In this document: one piece after another, positions 23,963 through 36,499 of the stretch
Layout of the letters: each line of letters opens with the position of its first letter
Position numbering within the stretch: position 1 is the stretch's first letter
Source: Rhizophagus clarus
Lineage: Eukaryota; Glomeromycota; Glomeromycetes; Glomerales; Glomeraceae
Reading direction: 5' to 3'
DNA: 64,000 nucleotides
Assembly: GCA_015698045.1 (NCBI GenBank)
Contig: BLAL01000160.1
Span: 2,170,001 to 2,234,000, forward strand
Position numbers and translations under genes: made by a program
Notes under the pieces: model-generated
What the model was told of the DNA's origin: nothing
The model's input: the letters and a program-made list of their open reading frames with translations, nothing else
Database searches by the model: none

Positions 23963-24885
23963 ATGTCTTCATTAGAATTATCCAACGATTATGAAAAACT
24001 TTTCGAAACAAAAATAGGATATGATATTATTATTTATGCAGGAGAGGAACAAAACATTAAAGAAATCCATGCTCATTCTAATATTTTACGTCTCAAGTCT
24101 AAATATTTTAGTACAGCTTTTTCAAATGAATGGGCAAAAAAAGAAGATGGAAAATTCATTCTAAGAAAGCCTAATATTCCACCTTACTTATTTGACATAA
24201 TTCTCAGGTAAAATATGTAAAGTTTTGATAATTATTTAAAAATATACATAATTTTGTTAATTATTAATTTGATATTTTAAGGTTTATTTATTGTGAAGAT
24301 ATTGAATTGAAAAATTTACAAGGACTAGATGTTTTGAACCTGTTAATAGCCGTAGATGAACTTAGTATTCACCAATTAATTTCTCATATTCATGAATATT
24401 TTATTAAACACCATAATGAATTTTTACGTCAAACCCCAACTGATATTCTTGAAACTGCTTACCAGCATGAAACATTATTTACAGATTTATGGAATTCTTG
24501 TCTTAAAACAATATGTAATGAACCTAAAATTTTATTTAATTCTGATAAATTTATTAATTTAAAAGCTCCTCTGTTGGAATTATTATTAAGAAGAGATGAT
24601 TTAAATATAGATAGAATTGAAGTTTGGGAATATTTATTGAAATGGTGTTTCGCTCAACAAAATATAGAAAATAATCCAATGAAGTGGAACAAAGATGACA
24701 TTACAAAGATTGAGAGTTTATTAAATAGATTTATTCCATTTATTAGATTTTATGATATTGAACCTACAGATTTCTTTCAAAGAGTTTACAATTATAAAGA
24801 TATTTTGCCACAAGATTTAATTCATGATATTTTGGAATTTCATATCAATCACCGCGCATGTTCCATCAAATTTTCTTTATTATAA
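23963..24885 (+). CDS. BTB/POZ-BACK protein, 282 residues
   Basis: Two exons, 23963-24207 and 24282-24885, join in phase 2 across a 74-nt GT-AG intron (AG|G makes the Arg of IILRFIYC). Residues 1-90 are a BTB/POZ fold: YDIIIYAGEEQNIKEIHAHS, SNILRLKSKYFSTAFSNEWA, then PPYLFDIILRFIYCEDIEL. Residues from about 110 to 260 are a BACK domain with LLIAVDELSI, LLRRDDLNIDRIEVWEYLL and FIPFIRFYDI. BTB-BACK proteins usually act as adaptors for cullin-3 ubiquitin ligases. Many members in this group of fungi carry a TLDc or Kelch domain after BACK, and this one stops directly after it, so it may be a short form. The start ATG follows a T-rich stretch and fits the family. Nothing in the gene looks broken. 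Confidence 0.88.
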
Positions 24886-25784
24886 TTGACATAAGATAAA
24901 TTGTGATGCAACATTATCATTAAATTGGAGGATGGGAATATAATGATTGTGTGACATGTATTGCTTGTTAAGTGGTATCGGTACGGATAAATAAGTGATT
25001 AAATAACAAAATAACCATTCAATAGCTAAAATAATGATAATTATCCATAATTAAATAGAGTTAGATTATTTATTGTTAAATAGTATTTGTTACTTTACTA
25101 CTAAATAGTGTTAAAACTGTTAAGTTTTTTTTATTTAACTAGATAATCATGGATCAAAATAATAAGATGCAAAGAAGAAATATCTTGTATGAATAAATAT
25201 GCATCAAAACTCTTTATAGAATATTCTTTGACATTGAATTTCATGATTCGTAAAAAATTTAGTACAATAATATTATAAATATAGCACAGTTATATATCTT
25301 GTGTCTTAAAACATTAGGTGTACTGGAACTTTCAGTAGAATAGTTTTATGTATTGATCTTATTATTCACAAAAAGATCTTGTATAAAAATATTAAAAATT
25401 CGTGTAAAAAAGGGATTCACTTTTGCAATACGAAAATCACTTGACAACCTCGCAATAATTATATTAAAAATGTAATACTTGCAATACACTAATCTAAAAC
25501 TGTGAGAAATTAAAAGTCGGGAAGCCCGTTTTGGACTTCTAACGGTTCTCGTCGCTAATTTTATTAAATTACAAAAATACTCTTTTTATTAATAAGTTTT
25601 ATTGAACATACTGACAGAAATATATGTGATTTGATTTTAATATTACAATATGTATTAAATATATTTTATAAACCCGACATGCACAATTTCATAATCTTAA
25701 TAACCTATACATTTTAGAAATTATCGGCAACAAATCACATGAATATGACATTTTCATGCGGCGTGTTGAGTTGGTACTATGAAA
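24886..25784. other. spacer, no gene seen
   Basis: AT-rich with a small less AT-rich island at about 25510-25560. No coding frame or structured element is supported. Confidence 0.35.
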
Positions 25785-26116
25785 CAGTGATGGGCAAATG
25801 ACCAGGTCATTTGTCCATTTTGTGATGACCCCTAAATGACCTTTGAATGACCTAGTCATTAGGGTCATTTGTCATTTGAGTCATTTAAAATTAATGCTTT
25901 ATAATTTAGGCCAGGTTTATGATTCCGACTAGAATTATGAATTTATAGTATCACATGAAAATTTTTATCCATAAAATATTGAAATTGTATTGGTCAGAAT
26001 TATGACGTAATTTTTAAATGACTAGGTCATTTGTCATTTAACGTTGAAATGACCCAAATGACACGTGACCAGTCATTTGGGTCATTTGAGGTCATTTGGG
26101 TCACTGGCCAACACTG
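25785..26116. mobile_element. hAT MITE, 332 bp, with perfect 8-bp target duplication
   Basis: The element begins CAGTGATGGGCAAATGACC and ends GGTCACTGGCCAACACTG, inverted ends of the CAGTG type used by hAT transposons. It is bracketed by CTATGAAA at 25777-25784 and again at 26117-26124, a perfect 8-bp target duplication. Both ends are dense in GGTCATTTG / CAAATGACC, in direct and inverse order. There is no coding sequence. Identical flanks suggest a fairly young insertion. It sits about 200 bp upstream of the kinase relic. Confidence 0.92.
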
Positions 26117-26315
26117 CTATGAAAGAAATGTGACGCAGAAATTGTCTGGTTTTTTTTGAGTGGCCTGATTTCTATTTATGGCTCTAACCTGTTATTACGC
26201 AAATTAATATTTGATGCAGGGGTTTAATGCAGATAAAAAGGTTGACATTTTGTGTAACTTAAATTTTATTGTATTTAATTGAGTTATTAATTTTCGTTCA
26301 AAAATTTCATATTCA

Positions 26316-29270
26316 ATGGAATTTCTTACAACAGACTTAGCTGATTTTGGAGATCTGACCGCTGGGAAGAAAATTATTACAGAAAATTTTAAAAATTGGA
26401 CCAGTGGAAATGAAATAATTGACAATTTCATTCAAGAAAAGCAGTTAAAATACGATGGAAAAGATGCAATATTTAAATGGATACGGTATAGTGAGCTTAT
26501 TGATATTAAAGAAATAGAAGATAATTGTTTGATTACGGCAATATTGAAGGATGGTCTATTATATTATTGCGAATGCGAAAATGAATGGATAAAAACATTG
26601 TATGAGAAAGTTGTATTAAGGTTTTTGTACGACTTGCAAAATGTTGTCGATGAATTTACAAATAAGGTAGTTAAATTTTTTTCTATTAATCTAATTTTAA
26701 ATATTAATGATGTTATTAATTTTTATTTTGATAGATTGAATCATATTTAAAATATGAACGCTATGGAATTTCACAAAATCCAGACAAAAAAGTTTACGTT
26801 TTAGTTTTTAGTAATATATATCTTGAATATTATTGTGAAACATGCGGTAATGAATATAAAGATACAAGATTTAAATGGGGTAAATCATGTCATATAAACC
26901 ATTTAAAAAATAATTTTACAAACTGGACTAGTGAAAACGAGATAATTGATGGAATCATTCGAAGGAAACAATTAAAAATTGAATATTACAATACAGTATT
27001 TGAATGGATATCATATGACAAATTAATCAATATTGAAGAAATAGAAGGTAATCGACTGATTACAGCAATATGGAAGGATGGTCCGTTACGTTATGACACT
27101 ATTGAGAAAAGAACGTTTCATGAAAAAGTTGTATTAAGAATTTTATATGACTTGCAAAATGTAACTGACGAATTTACAAATAAGGTATTAAATTTTTCTA
27201 TAAATTAGAATACTGATAAATATATTAATTTTAGTTCTTTTGTATCATTGTAGATTGAATCATATTTGATAAATAAACTAAACACAAAAAAAAAATGTGT
27301 GCTATGGAATATCTCAAAATCCAGTTACAAAAGATTATATATTAGTTTTTAGTAAGATTTATCTCGACTATTATTGTGAGGAATGTGGTAATGAATATGA
27401 AAATTGTGATAAATGGTGTAAACCATGTCAAATAGATCATTTAAAAAGCAATTTTGAAAAATGGACCAGTGGAAATGAGAAAATTGATGGTTTCATTCAA
27501 AAAATGCAATTAAATATTAATCATTATTATGATACAGTATTTGAATGGATCCCATATAATGAATTTATTGGAATTGAAGAGGTTGGAAAAGGTTACACAG
27601 CAATATGGAAGAACAAGAACATTATAAGTGAATCATGCAAAAAAGTTTACCTAAATTACTGACGAATTTTTATATGAGGTACTAAATTTTCTAAAAATTT
27701 AGATCGGGTGGTATTATTAATATAATAATAATTTTTTTATTGTATTTTGATAGGTACAATCATACATAAATGGATGTCGACAACGAGATCGTTATGGGTT
27801 ATCTCAAATCCAGACACACAAGTATATATTTTGGTTCTTTATGGTGAATACTTTAAATATTATTGTGAAAATTGTGGCAATAGATACGAGGATAATTACA
27901 GTAGATGGTTTCAACTATGTCAAATAAATAATTTAAAAATTAGTTTTACGAACTGGACTAGTGGAAATGTAAAAATTGATAATTTCATTCAAAAAAAGCA
28001 ATCAAAGTTTGAATATAATATAGTATTTGAATGGATACCATACAATAATCTTACTGAGATTAAAGAGATAGATAGAGAAGATGGATTTACTACAGCAATA
28101 TGGAAAGATGGTCCACTAATTTACGTTAGAGAAAAAGGGATGATGAGAGAATCATACAAAAAAGTTGGTTTAAAATATTTACATGATTTACAAGGAATTA
28201 ATGATGAGTTTCTTAATGAGGTACTTAAATTTTCTATGAATTTGTATTGAATATTATTGTAATATTAATTAATATATAAATATTTATAGATTGAATCGTT
28301 TATAAAAGATAAAACAAGCTATGGATTATCCAAAATTCCGGGTACAAAAATCTATATATTGATTTTTGATAATAAATATTTTGACAATTACTGTATTGAA
28401 TGTGGTGAAGCATATAAAATTAGTTGGAATAAATGGTGTAAATCATGTCAAGCAAATCATTTAAAAAGTAATTTTACAAACTGGACCAGCGGAAACGAGA
28501 AAATTGATGACTTCATCCAAAAACTACTATTAAAAATTGGTGAATATGACGATGCAATATTTGAATGGATACCATATAATAGGTTTATTGATATTAAGGA
28601 AATAAGAAAAGGCGTCTTTGCTACAGCAATATGAAAGGATGGACCATTACATTATAGTGAAATAAGAAGGAAGTATAAGAGAGAATCAAATGAAAAAGTT
28701 TATTGAAATATCTGAATAATTCACAAAATATTAATCACACATTTTTAAGTGAGGTATAAACTTTTCTATAGATTTAGCTTAATTAATAATATATGTTAAC
28801 TAAACATAATGTTTTATTTTATTCGAACAGCTAACATATTCAATAGAAAATAGCTATGGTATAACACAAAATCCAAATATAAAAAGTTATATGGTGGTGT
28901 ATAAAATTGTATATAACTGTGAAATCTGTGGTGAAAAATTCAACAAACAGTTTGAAGTAGAAAATAAAAGCTGTATGTTTTGTCAAATGAATCACGAAAA
29001 TACAAAAATTAGTGATTTGATTCAAGAAATGAAATCAAGTATTGATTATAATACTAGTAAATCTAATATGATATTTGATTGGATACCATATGATCAGTTT
29101 AGTGATATTGAAGAAATAGGTATAGGTGGATTTTCCACGGTATATTCTGCAATGTGGGAAGATGGTTTGTTATATTATGATGAATGTTGGAAAAGAAAAT
29201 CGAACACAAAATGTTGCTTTAAAATGTTTGCTAAATTCACAGAATTTTCTTGATGATTTTATAAGTGAAG
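26316..29270 (+). repeat. six-fold tandem duplication of an exon-intron module (about 490-540 bp each)
   Basis: Repeated landmarks in each module are YGISQNP, a CxxC...CxxC zinc-ribbon-like segment (CEECGNEY ... KWCKPCQ), NWTSGNEKIDDFIQ, FEWIPYNEF, AIWKDGPL and DLQNVTDEFTNK at the exon end, followed by an intron and IESYL at the next exon start. NWTSGN occurs at about 26394, 26921, 27459, 27950 and 28480, giving spacings of about 490-540 bp. Module 1 lacks the zinc ribbon; module 6 is the most diverged and lacks NWTSGN. Introns sit at the same place in every copy, so the duplication unit included the intron. Confidence 0.85.
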
Positions 29271-30056
29271 CATGAATATTTTACATAATTTTTTTTAATA
29301 AATATCAATTTTTTTTTATTAACTAATTTATATTGCTTAATAAATTAAAGCATATCCAAATCAAAAAATTGAAAATATTCTTAAAATATATGGAATATCT
29401 CAAAGTCTAGATACAAAAGACTATATAATAGTTCTTGAGTATGCAGAAGGAGGAAATATTTACAATTATATAAATAAAATTATGAACATTTTGATTGGTT
29501 TAACGGATTAAGAGTGTTAATTGATATGATTGAAGGTCTTCTTAGTAAATAAAATTCATCAAAACCATATGGTTTATCAAGATTTTCATATAGGAAATAT
29601 ATTATTTATGAATGTTAATTATAATGCATGTATTTCCGACATGGGATTATGTAGGAAAATTGATGATATTGATAAAACAAGTATTTATCGGGTTATGCCT
29701 TATGTAGCTCCTGAAGTATTAAGAGGAAAACCTTATACTCAAGCAGCAGATATATATAGCTTTGGTATGATAAAGTATATTGTAGCAACTGGGAAGCAAC
29801 CATTTGTCAATTGTGCACATAATGAGATTTTAGCATTAAGTATATGTAATGGGATTAGTCCTGTAATAAATGACCAAATTGCGCCTAAATGTTATGTTGA
29901 TTTAATGAAGAAATACTGGGTTTTAAATCCAGAAAATAGACCAAATTCTATTGAAATAAATAATTGACTTATTTTTTCATTCATTAGATCAAAAATTTGA
30001 AGAAAGGAAACAACAACATTATGAAATTGAAGAGCAATTTAAAAGAATATTCAAGA
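26316..30056 (+). pseudogene. protein kinase-like gene with six tandem zinc-ribbon/N-lobe modules, broken
   Basis: Starts MEFLTTDLADF at 26316. Six modules follow (exons about 26316-26666, 26735-27184, 27254-27678, 27754-28220, 28290-28753 and 28831-29270), each separated by a 68-77-nt GT-AG intron. A kinase C-lobe then follows: DYIIVLEYAEGG, YQDFHIGNIL (catalytic loop with Q for R), ISDMGLC (DFG as DMG), APEVLRGKPYTQAADIYSF and a coiled tail KFEERKQQHYEIEEQF. Frame changes lie in homopolymers: the A run at 27285-27296, 27805-27808, 28698-28702 and 29207-29211, plus others in the C-lobe near 29485, 29550 and 29965. One Trp codon of the fifth module is TGA (about 28632). The sixth module alone keeps a kinase glycine loop (IGIGGFSTVYSAMW). 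Modules 1-5 have lost it. The family is clear, but function is doubtful in this copy. Confidence 0.8.
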
Positions 30057-33000
30057 TAAAAAAAAAAAAAAATTCATTCATTATTCATCACCATGTCACT
30101 CTAAATTAATGATAGTTATTCACCTTGACTCCGTTTATTTGTAATTGAAATGAGATTTATTTGGTGTCCTTTCAAATTTTGTATTTTATACAAAAAATCT
30201 ATATTTTTGATTTTTATCTAGGATTTCGTTTATGATTAGTAAAATCCCACTTATCTGGATAATTCAGTTTTAGAAGACTATATGTATCACATATCTCAGG
30301 AGTTTGTGTGATTGTACGAACTTTAGAGATGGCCTTATAAACTTACTTGTTTTAACCACTAAAAGTTTAAAATACATATAATTATATAATTTGTAATTTA
30401 CAGAATAACTATTTGTTTAATTTTAATGATTTTGACAGTTTCTCTATATACAACCAGAATTAGTATTAGTATTTAACCTGCTTTTTAAATTGATAAAGTG
30501 TATAGATCTAAAACGACATGTTAACATTTCTTTGTTTAAATTATAGAACACGAAATTTGTATTTTTGACTTATAGCATTCAATGTTAACATTATCTTTAT
30601 TATTTTAATTGTTGTTAAGAACTAGGAAGGCATTTGAATGCATCCTTTAAAAAAATTTCTCATGATTCCTATCAAATAAGTTTTGAGACCATGAATCCAT
30701 GATCTTTTCATTATGGTTGTTATAAGTAAATTATTATTTAAAATATTATACTAATGAGACAAAATTATAATAATAATGACAGCAGTACTAGTCTTATTAT
30801 TTTGTTAGCATTATAAAATTAAATATTACCTGTTTATACATATTGACTAATATAGTATAATAAAATAATTTATTTTCTATATTTTTTATTATTATTTAAC
30901 CAATACTTCTTAATCCTTGCTAAATCCCAATCTGTACTTACGGTTTGAAGTTCTTAAAGAATATCATTAGCAATATCATTAAAAGGAAGTATTTTTTAAT
31001 ATATTTTTTTTTTCACTTTCACTTGTTTTTCTGTACACATGTTTTTCAGAAATTAAACTTCCTTCATTATTATCATCTTCCTTTGAATTTACCTTTCTCC
31101 ACTACTTTTCTGAACTGCTATTATTAAGAATAAGAATGCAAATAAAATAACCTTTTGCTTATTGTTTTAATTTGTGATAATTAATGGTTTTATATTATTA
31201 TTAACAGAATAAGTGGGATTTTCTGGTTTATTACCTTAAAGTGGAAAACTTGTAAAATCACTATCTACTATTTTAATAAATATTATCTTTTTATCAATTT
31301 CTCATCCAATTAGGTCAGTTTTTAGTCTTGAATGTCAGGCAACTTGATTTTTCAGCCTTTAGTAATAAAAGTTTTTTTCAGATAAATAGATAACTTTTCC
31401 ATTTTTATTTTTTTGTAAAATGGATTTTTTTTTTAGAAAAAAAAGTACTGTAGAAATTTTCTTTATTATTAAATATAGAAGTTTACTTTCTTTTCTATTA
31501 CATTCTTATAACTTACTAATTTAAAACTTTTAATTTAAGTTTCTTTTCCTGTATTTATAATAATCACCTTATGAATCTTATTTTCTAGATTTTATAGTAT
31601 TCATTTAAAAAAGTTTAGAATTTATTGGTCCAATCATAGTGATTAAAGAAAATAATCAAATAAGATTGGTATGTAAAAATCATAAGTAATTGGGACTAAT
31701 AAATTTTGGACATTTATCTTCAATAGTAGTAGAAATATGTTGATGAGTTTAAAAAGAACTATGAGAGGTTACTTTGCAAGTAACAAATTTATCCAATTGG
31801 CCAAATCTTCTAATAACTAATATATCAAAAGTGAAAGGAGGTAACTCTACATAATATCTTTCATTATATTATAACAGAATACGCATGCTCCAATCTTGTT
31901 TCTACTTTGAAATTATATGAATACATGAAATTTAATCTAGTTTTAAGTTGTAAAAAATGTTTTAAGATTAGTATAGAGTTGTCGCTATTCAATCAGTAGT
32001 TTCTGGGATAATTATATTTTTTAATAGTTTACTATTGTGAAATAAAATGTGATAGCATTATTGAAATTACTAGTTATTCTAATTTTATTTGTTTTGGACT
32101 ATTAATATTATTTCTTTATTACTTTTTCCAGTTATATTATTATAAATTTAAGAATATGTTATTATATGATTTTTGTTCTTAAATTTCATAAAAGTGGAAA
32201 AATATAAATCTTGTAAGCATTTATTATAAATATATAAAAATACAGTTTTACCAGAAAACTGATCAATCTAATTTAATTTGTAATGTTTATGTCATTTCTT
32301 ACAAATTTTGGAGTTTTTAATTAAAATCATTACGGTTGTCACTACAATAAATAGAAAAGTAATTGATTATAATACTTATTCCGTAAAATCTATATTGTTT
32401 ATAACCAATAATTTAAGTATTTTCCAAAGTCAATTTTTTGCATTCTAATCAATATTCATAATGATTTGTATATTCTATAGTAGAGGATTTTACAACAAAA
32501 AATTGTTTATTTTTTATAGTAGATCCATTACTAAATATTTTAGAGTCTTAAAACTCACATTTTCAATCAGTTTATCAATATATCTTAATTTATATCGCTA
32601 ATAATAGGCTCCTATTACTGTTGAATTTTATCTTTTTATACATGTTCATTTAGCTATATTAATGATATTAGTATATGTGGAATTCCCGATCTACCTAATT
32701 TAAAAATTCTATATTTACAACTTGTTTTTCTCTAAATTTTTTTGGATATTTTAATTATGATTAGTTATTTATATGCTCATATGTATTAAATTAAGCATAT
32801 TGTCATATATAACTGTTTAGTTTATTTGTAACCATAGAATTTTGTTTTTATATTCAATTACATAGTGTATTTATTTTTGTCATCTTATTAAGTGCATATA
32901 ATTGCATTAACTAACTTGAATATGCCAGATTGAAAGATTTTTTGATCAACCAAAGTCCAAATATTGGATTTGTTAAAGACTTTAATAATCCAGTATTGTT

Positions 33001-35655
33001 AAATTATAATTATATATAAATTATCAATTATTTTAATAATTTTTAAAAGAGTTTAAGCTTAGAAAATAATTATCAAATGATATAGTAAAAAGAATCCTCT
33101 TAAAAATTTATAGATTATTTACTATAAACTGGCAATTTGAAATTTAATAAATTTAATATAAAATTCTTCTATATTAAGTATTATATTTTAAAATTGATGT
33201 ACTAGAAATAAATTGTTTTAAATTTCGTAACTTTTTGCAGTCATTAGCATATTATTTTAATATTATAATGTGTATTATTTTACTTTGAAAATTATCTATT
33301 ATATAAAGATTTTATAATAAAATACTTGTATGATTATTAATGAAAAGTGTGTAAAAAAGAAAAGAAAATAGGGAAATATATATGAGTGGATCAAAATTTC
33401 TGAATTAATTATTTATTTTTCAAATAAAAAGATTAAATTTAGAATTATATATTTCAAATAATTTCTTATTGATCCAATTTAATATAATATAAAAGAGATT
33501 AAAAACCTTTTATTGCTATTATCCCATTCACTGAGTTATATGCTTTTAATATGTTTATCAAAACCATCTAAAATTCTTTTTTCATATTCTAGCATCCTTC
33601 AGAATAAAATCAGTAAATAAAATATGATCAAGTATTATCAGGACTTTGAATTTGCCATCGCTAAGGAAATAAATCAATTATAGCCAATATAATTTATTAT
33701 CATAAATATTCATCTAAATTTAAATTTATACTCTTGTATTTTTTTTATAATTTTAAATATTTAATATATGTATCTCCTACTGAGGTTCTTTTTGTTCAAA
33801 TATGAATTTTTAATATGAATTTTTATGATTTAATTGGAAGTAAAAGCACCTTTATAAACTGCTCATAAAATTAAAATTAATTGTTTTAGCCTCGCAAGAG
33901 TATATAAAATCTAGTTTAAAGAGCTATAAAATAAAAGTGATAAGAATATTTTAAGTTTAAAATATATTCAATATTATCAATAACTGATCAAGATGAAGGC
34001 TGAAATATTGATGCAGTTATATTTATGCCATTTATTATGGGTTGAAATCTTTAGTTTTGTTATAAGACTGATTATCTTAATGAATTTATTTTGCAATAGA
34101 GTAGGTAATTACTAATCTATCAGCACTGACAGATTAATTTTCAATTCATTAAATATTGCAGTCAATATTTTGTGATACTTTAATATAAAATAAAATTGTA
34201 TCATTAACTGTTATCAGCTGTATTTTGCTTAAATTATTGTTATTGTTATCAATTTAACTAAGTTATTTGTTGTGGTATTATACTATATTACTAAAAGTAA
34301 GCAAATAATTGTATAGGCTATATCTAGCAATAGGATATCATATATTGTTTGAGTTTCCAAAATTAAAACATCCAAATGGTACATTTACAGTATTATTCTA
34401 TAGTAAGATATTGTATATAACCTCAAACCTTTTAATTCATTTTCGGTATATAATTCTTTCCTACTCATAATATACATTTTGCTTAGATTCTTAAAAATAA
34501 AATATTAAAATAATTCAATTTAAAAAATTGTGAATATTAAAAACTATATAATATATATTATGAAGATATCAATCAGAGTTTAATTCAGTTTTGTAATTTC
34601 AAGTAAATAAATATACTATAACATTGTTTTTTAGCATTTTTAATAGTTAAAATGATCTTTATAACAAGAAATAAAAGATTGGCTTCTTCTAGTCTATTAG
34701 TTATCTTATAAATTCTTCTAAATTTATTAATTTGACGAATTTTTTAAAAGTCATTGGAGATGGTCTCATTAGAAAGGTATTTAATCTTTAATATAAATAT
34801 ATATTTGTATAATAATAAATGTGAATACTTAGGTATAATTGTCAATTAAACTTAGTCAACTGTACGATTTCATATTTTTATTTATATAAAGTAAATAAAG
34901 GAGAGGAATGTGTATTATTATATATTTTTGTTGAATAATATAAAGTATATATTCTAATTACAAACAGGTTTTGAGAAAAAAAATATTTTCAAAACTTGTA
35001 TGAAGAAATTATTGATAATGGTAATATAAGTTTTCACTTCAACTGCTAATAATAACTTTCCCTTGCTTATAAATAAAATCTGGGTCTCTAACGACACTAT
35101 GAATTGAATTTTATGATCAGGTGGTATACATATTATTGTAAAGGATTCAAATTATAAGAGTATAACAGTTAATAGTATATTATATTATATTATTGACCTT
35201 ATTTTACTTTAAAATTATTGGCAAGTAATTTCAGACATATTATTTAATAGTTTTATTATTCAATTAATATCTTTTAAAAGGATGTGAAATAAAAGTAAAT
35301 CTTCAAACCTATATGCAACATTATAAAATTATATAAGTTTTTATGTGAAAAATTTTTAAATTTTTAAAGATTTAAGATATAAAAAAGAGAAAAGGAAAAA
35401 GGAGATTATTTATCAGATTGATAAATCTGAGCTTATATTTATTTTAACTGGGAGCTTTATCACCTGAGAATTTGCATTCATAGCCACAAATAGAAATGTA
35501 TGTTATATTCTATATATCTAAACCATAGTCACAAAATAATACAAAAAATTATATTCATCTCAATTAGATTATCTACATAGTCACTACAATTAAGCAATTT
35601 TGATAAATATGATATTGATTATTTTTATTTTTAAAACAATAAATGGTGCTGATGA
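30057..35655. other. 5.6-kb AT desert, CpG-poor, no gene seen
   Basis: No exon, transposon end or RNA gene could be supported in this long stretch. By eye CG dinucleotides are scarce: I counted about 13 in the 4 kb from 31561 to 35580, several-fold fewer than base composition alone would give. Frames are short everywhere. It may be an old repeat worn down by C-to-T change, but no family trait is left. Confidence 0.4.
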
Positions 35656-35839
35656 ATCATGTGTAAAGTTGCCTGCCGAAACTCCTTTGGCCCAATGCCG
35701 AAAGTCGAAACTCCTTACATAGTGCCGAAACGCCGAAACGCCGAAATGCCGAAACTGCCGAAACTGCCGAAACTGTTTCGGCATTTCGGCATTTCGCCAT
35801 AGTTTCGGCATAGCTGATACTAATAATCAATAATGTTTC

Positions 35840-36310
35840 GGCATAGTTTCGCGTAAGAACCTACAAGAAAAAGAAAAAAATATTCTTAAAACGTAACTAA
35901 AAAAATAAACAAATAAAAAGAAACTTCCTCATTACCTTTCACTCAAAGACCAGTTCGTATAATTCGTCCGGCAATATCTACAAGAAAAGAAAAAATTAAC
36001 ATTAAAAACATTATTAAAAAAATACGAATCTTCCTCCATTTACCTTTTCAAAGACCGGTTCGTGTATACCAATACGTCTGGCGTTCCTACAATAAAAGAA
36101 AAAAAAGTAACGTTAGTAACGTTACTAAAGAAAAACACGAAACTCCCCCTTCTTCATTACCTTTCATTAATGTCCGGTTCGTATATAGTAATACGTCCGG
36201 CGCTCCTACAATAAAAGAAAAAAAGTAACATTAATAAATGTTACTAAAAAAAAAATAAACTCGAAACTCCCCTTCCCAATTTACCTTTCACTAAAGTCCG
36301 GTTCGTGTAT
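35840..36310 (-). repeat. tandem units with intron-like borders inside the hAT element
   Basis: On the minus strand, blocks of about 42-45 nt (GCGCCGGACGTATTACTATA then TACGAACCGGACATT) are bordered upstream by TTCTTTTATTGTAG and downstream by GAAAG|GTAATG or GTAAAT. About four units of 120-130 bp follow each other, and a further one or two lie at 38265-38390. The borders match 3' and 5' splice sites. The blocks differ in length (45, 43 and 42 nt), so a coding role is not shown. Confidence 0.6.
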
Positions 36311-36499
36311 AAGTATCCCCTATTAATACCTCCACTATACTTCTCCGCGAATTAATTACGGTTTCGGCATTACGTCTGTAAAAATACGCCGTAATTAATT
36401 TCGGCATGGAATTTTTTTTTGACGTAATGCCGTATTAGCCGTATTGTATTTTTACAGACGTAATTTGCCGAAATGCCAAATTATGTCGAAATCGGATTA

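Noticed and set aside
30945-31127. Open frame of 60 codons on the plus strand
   Set aside because: It is rich in Phe, Leu and Ile from T runs, with no homolog-like pattern or splice partners.
35590-35811. Repetitive frame reading FRQFRQFRHFG (also at 38392-38589)
   Set aside because: It arises from the TTTCGGCA repeats at the ends of the transposon, not from a gene.
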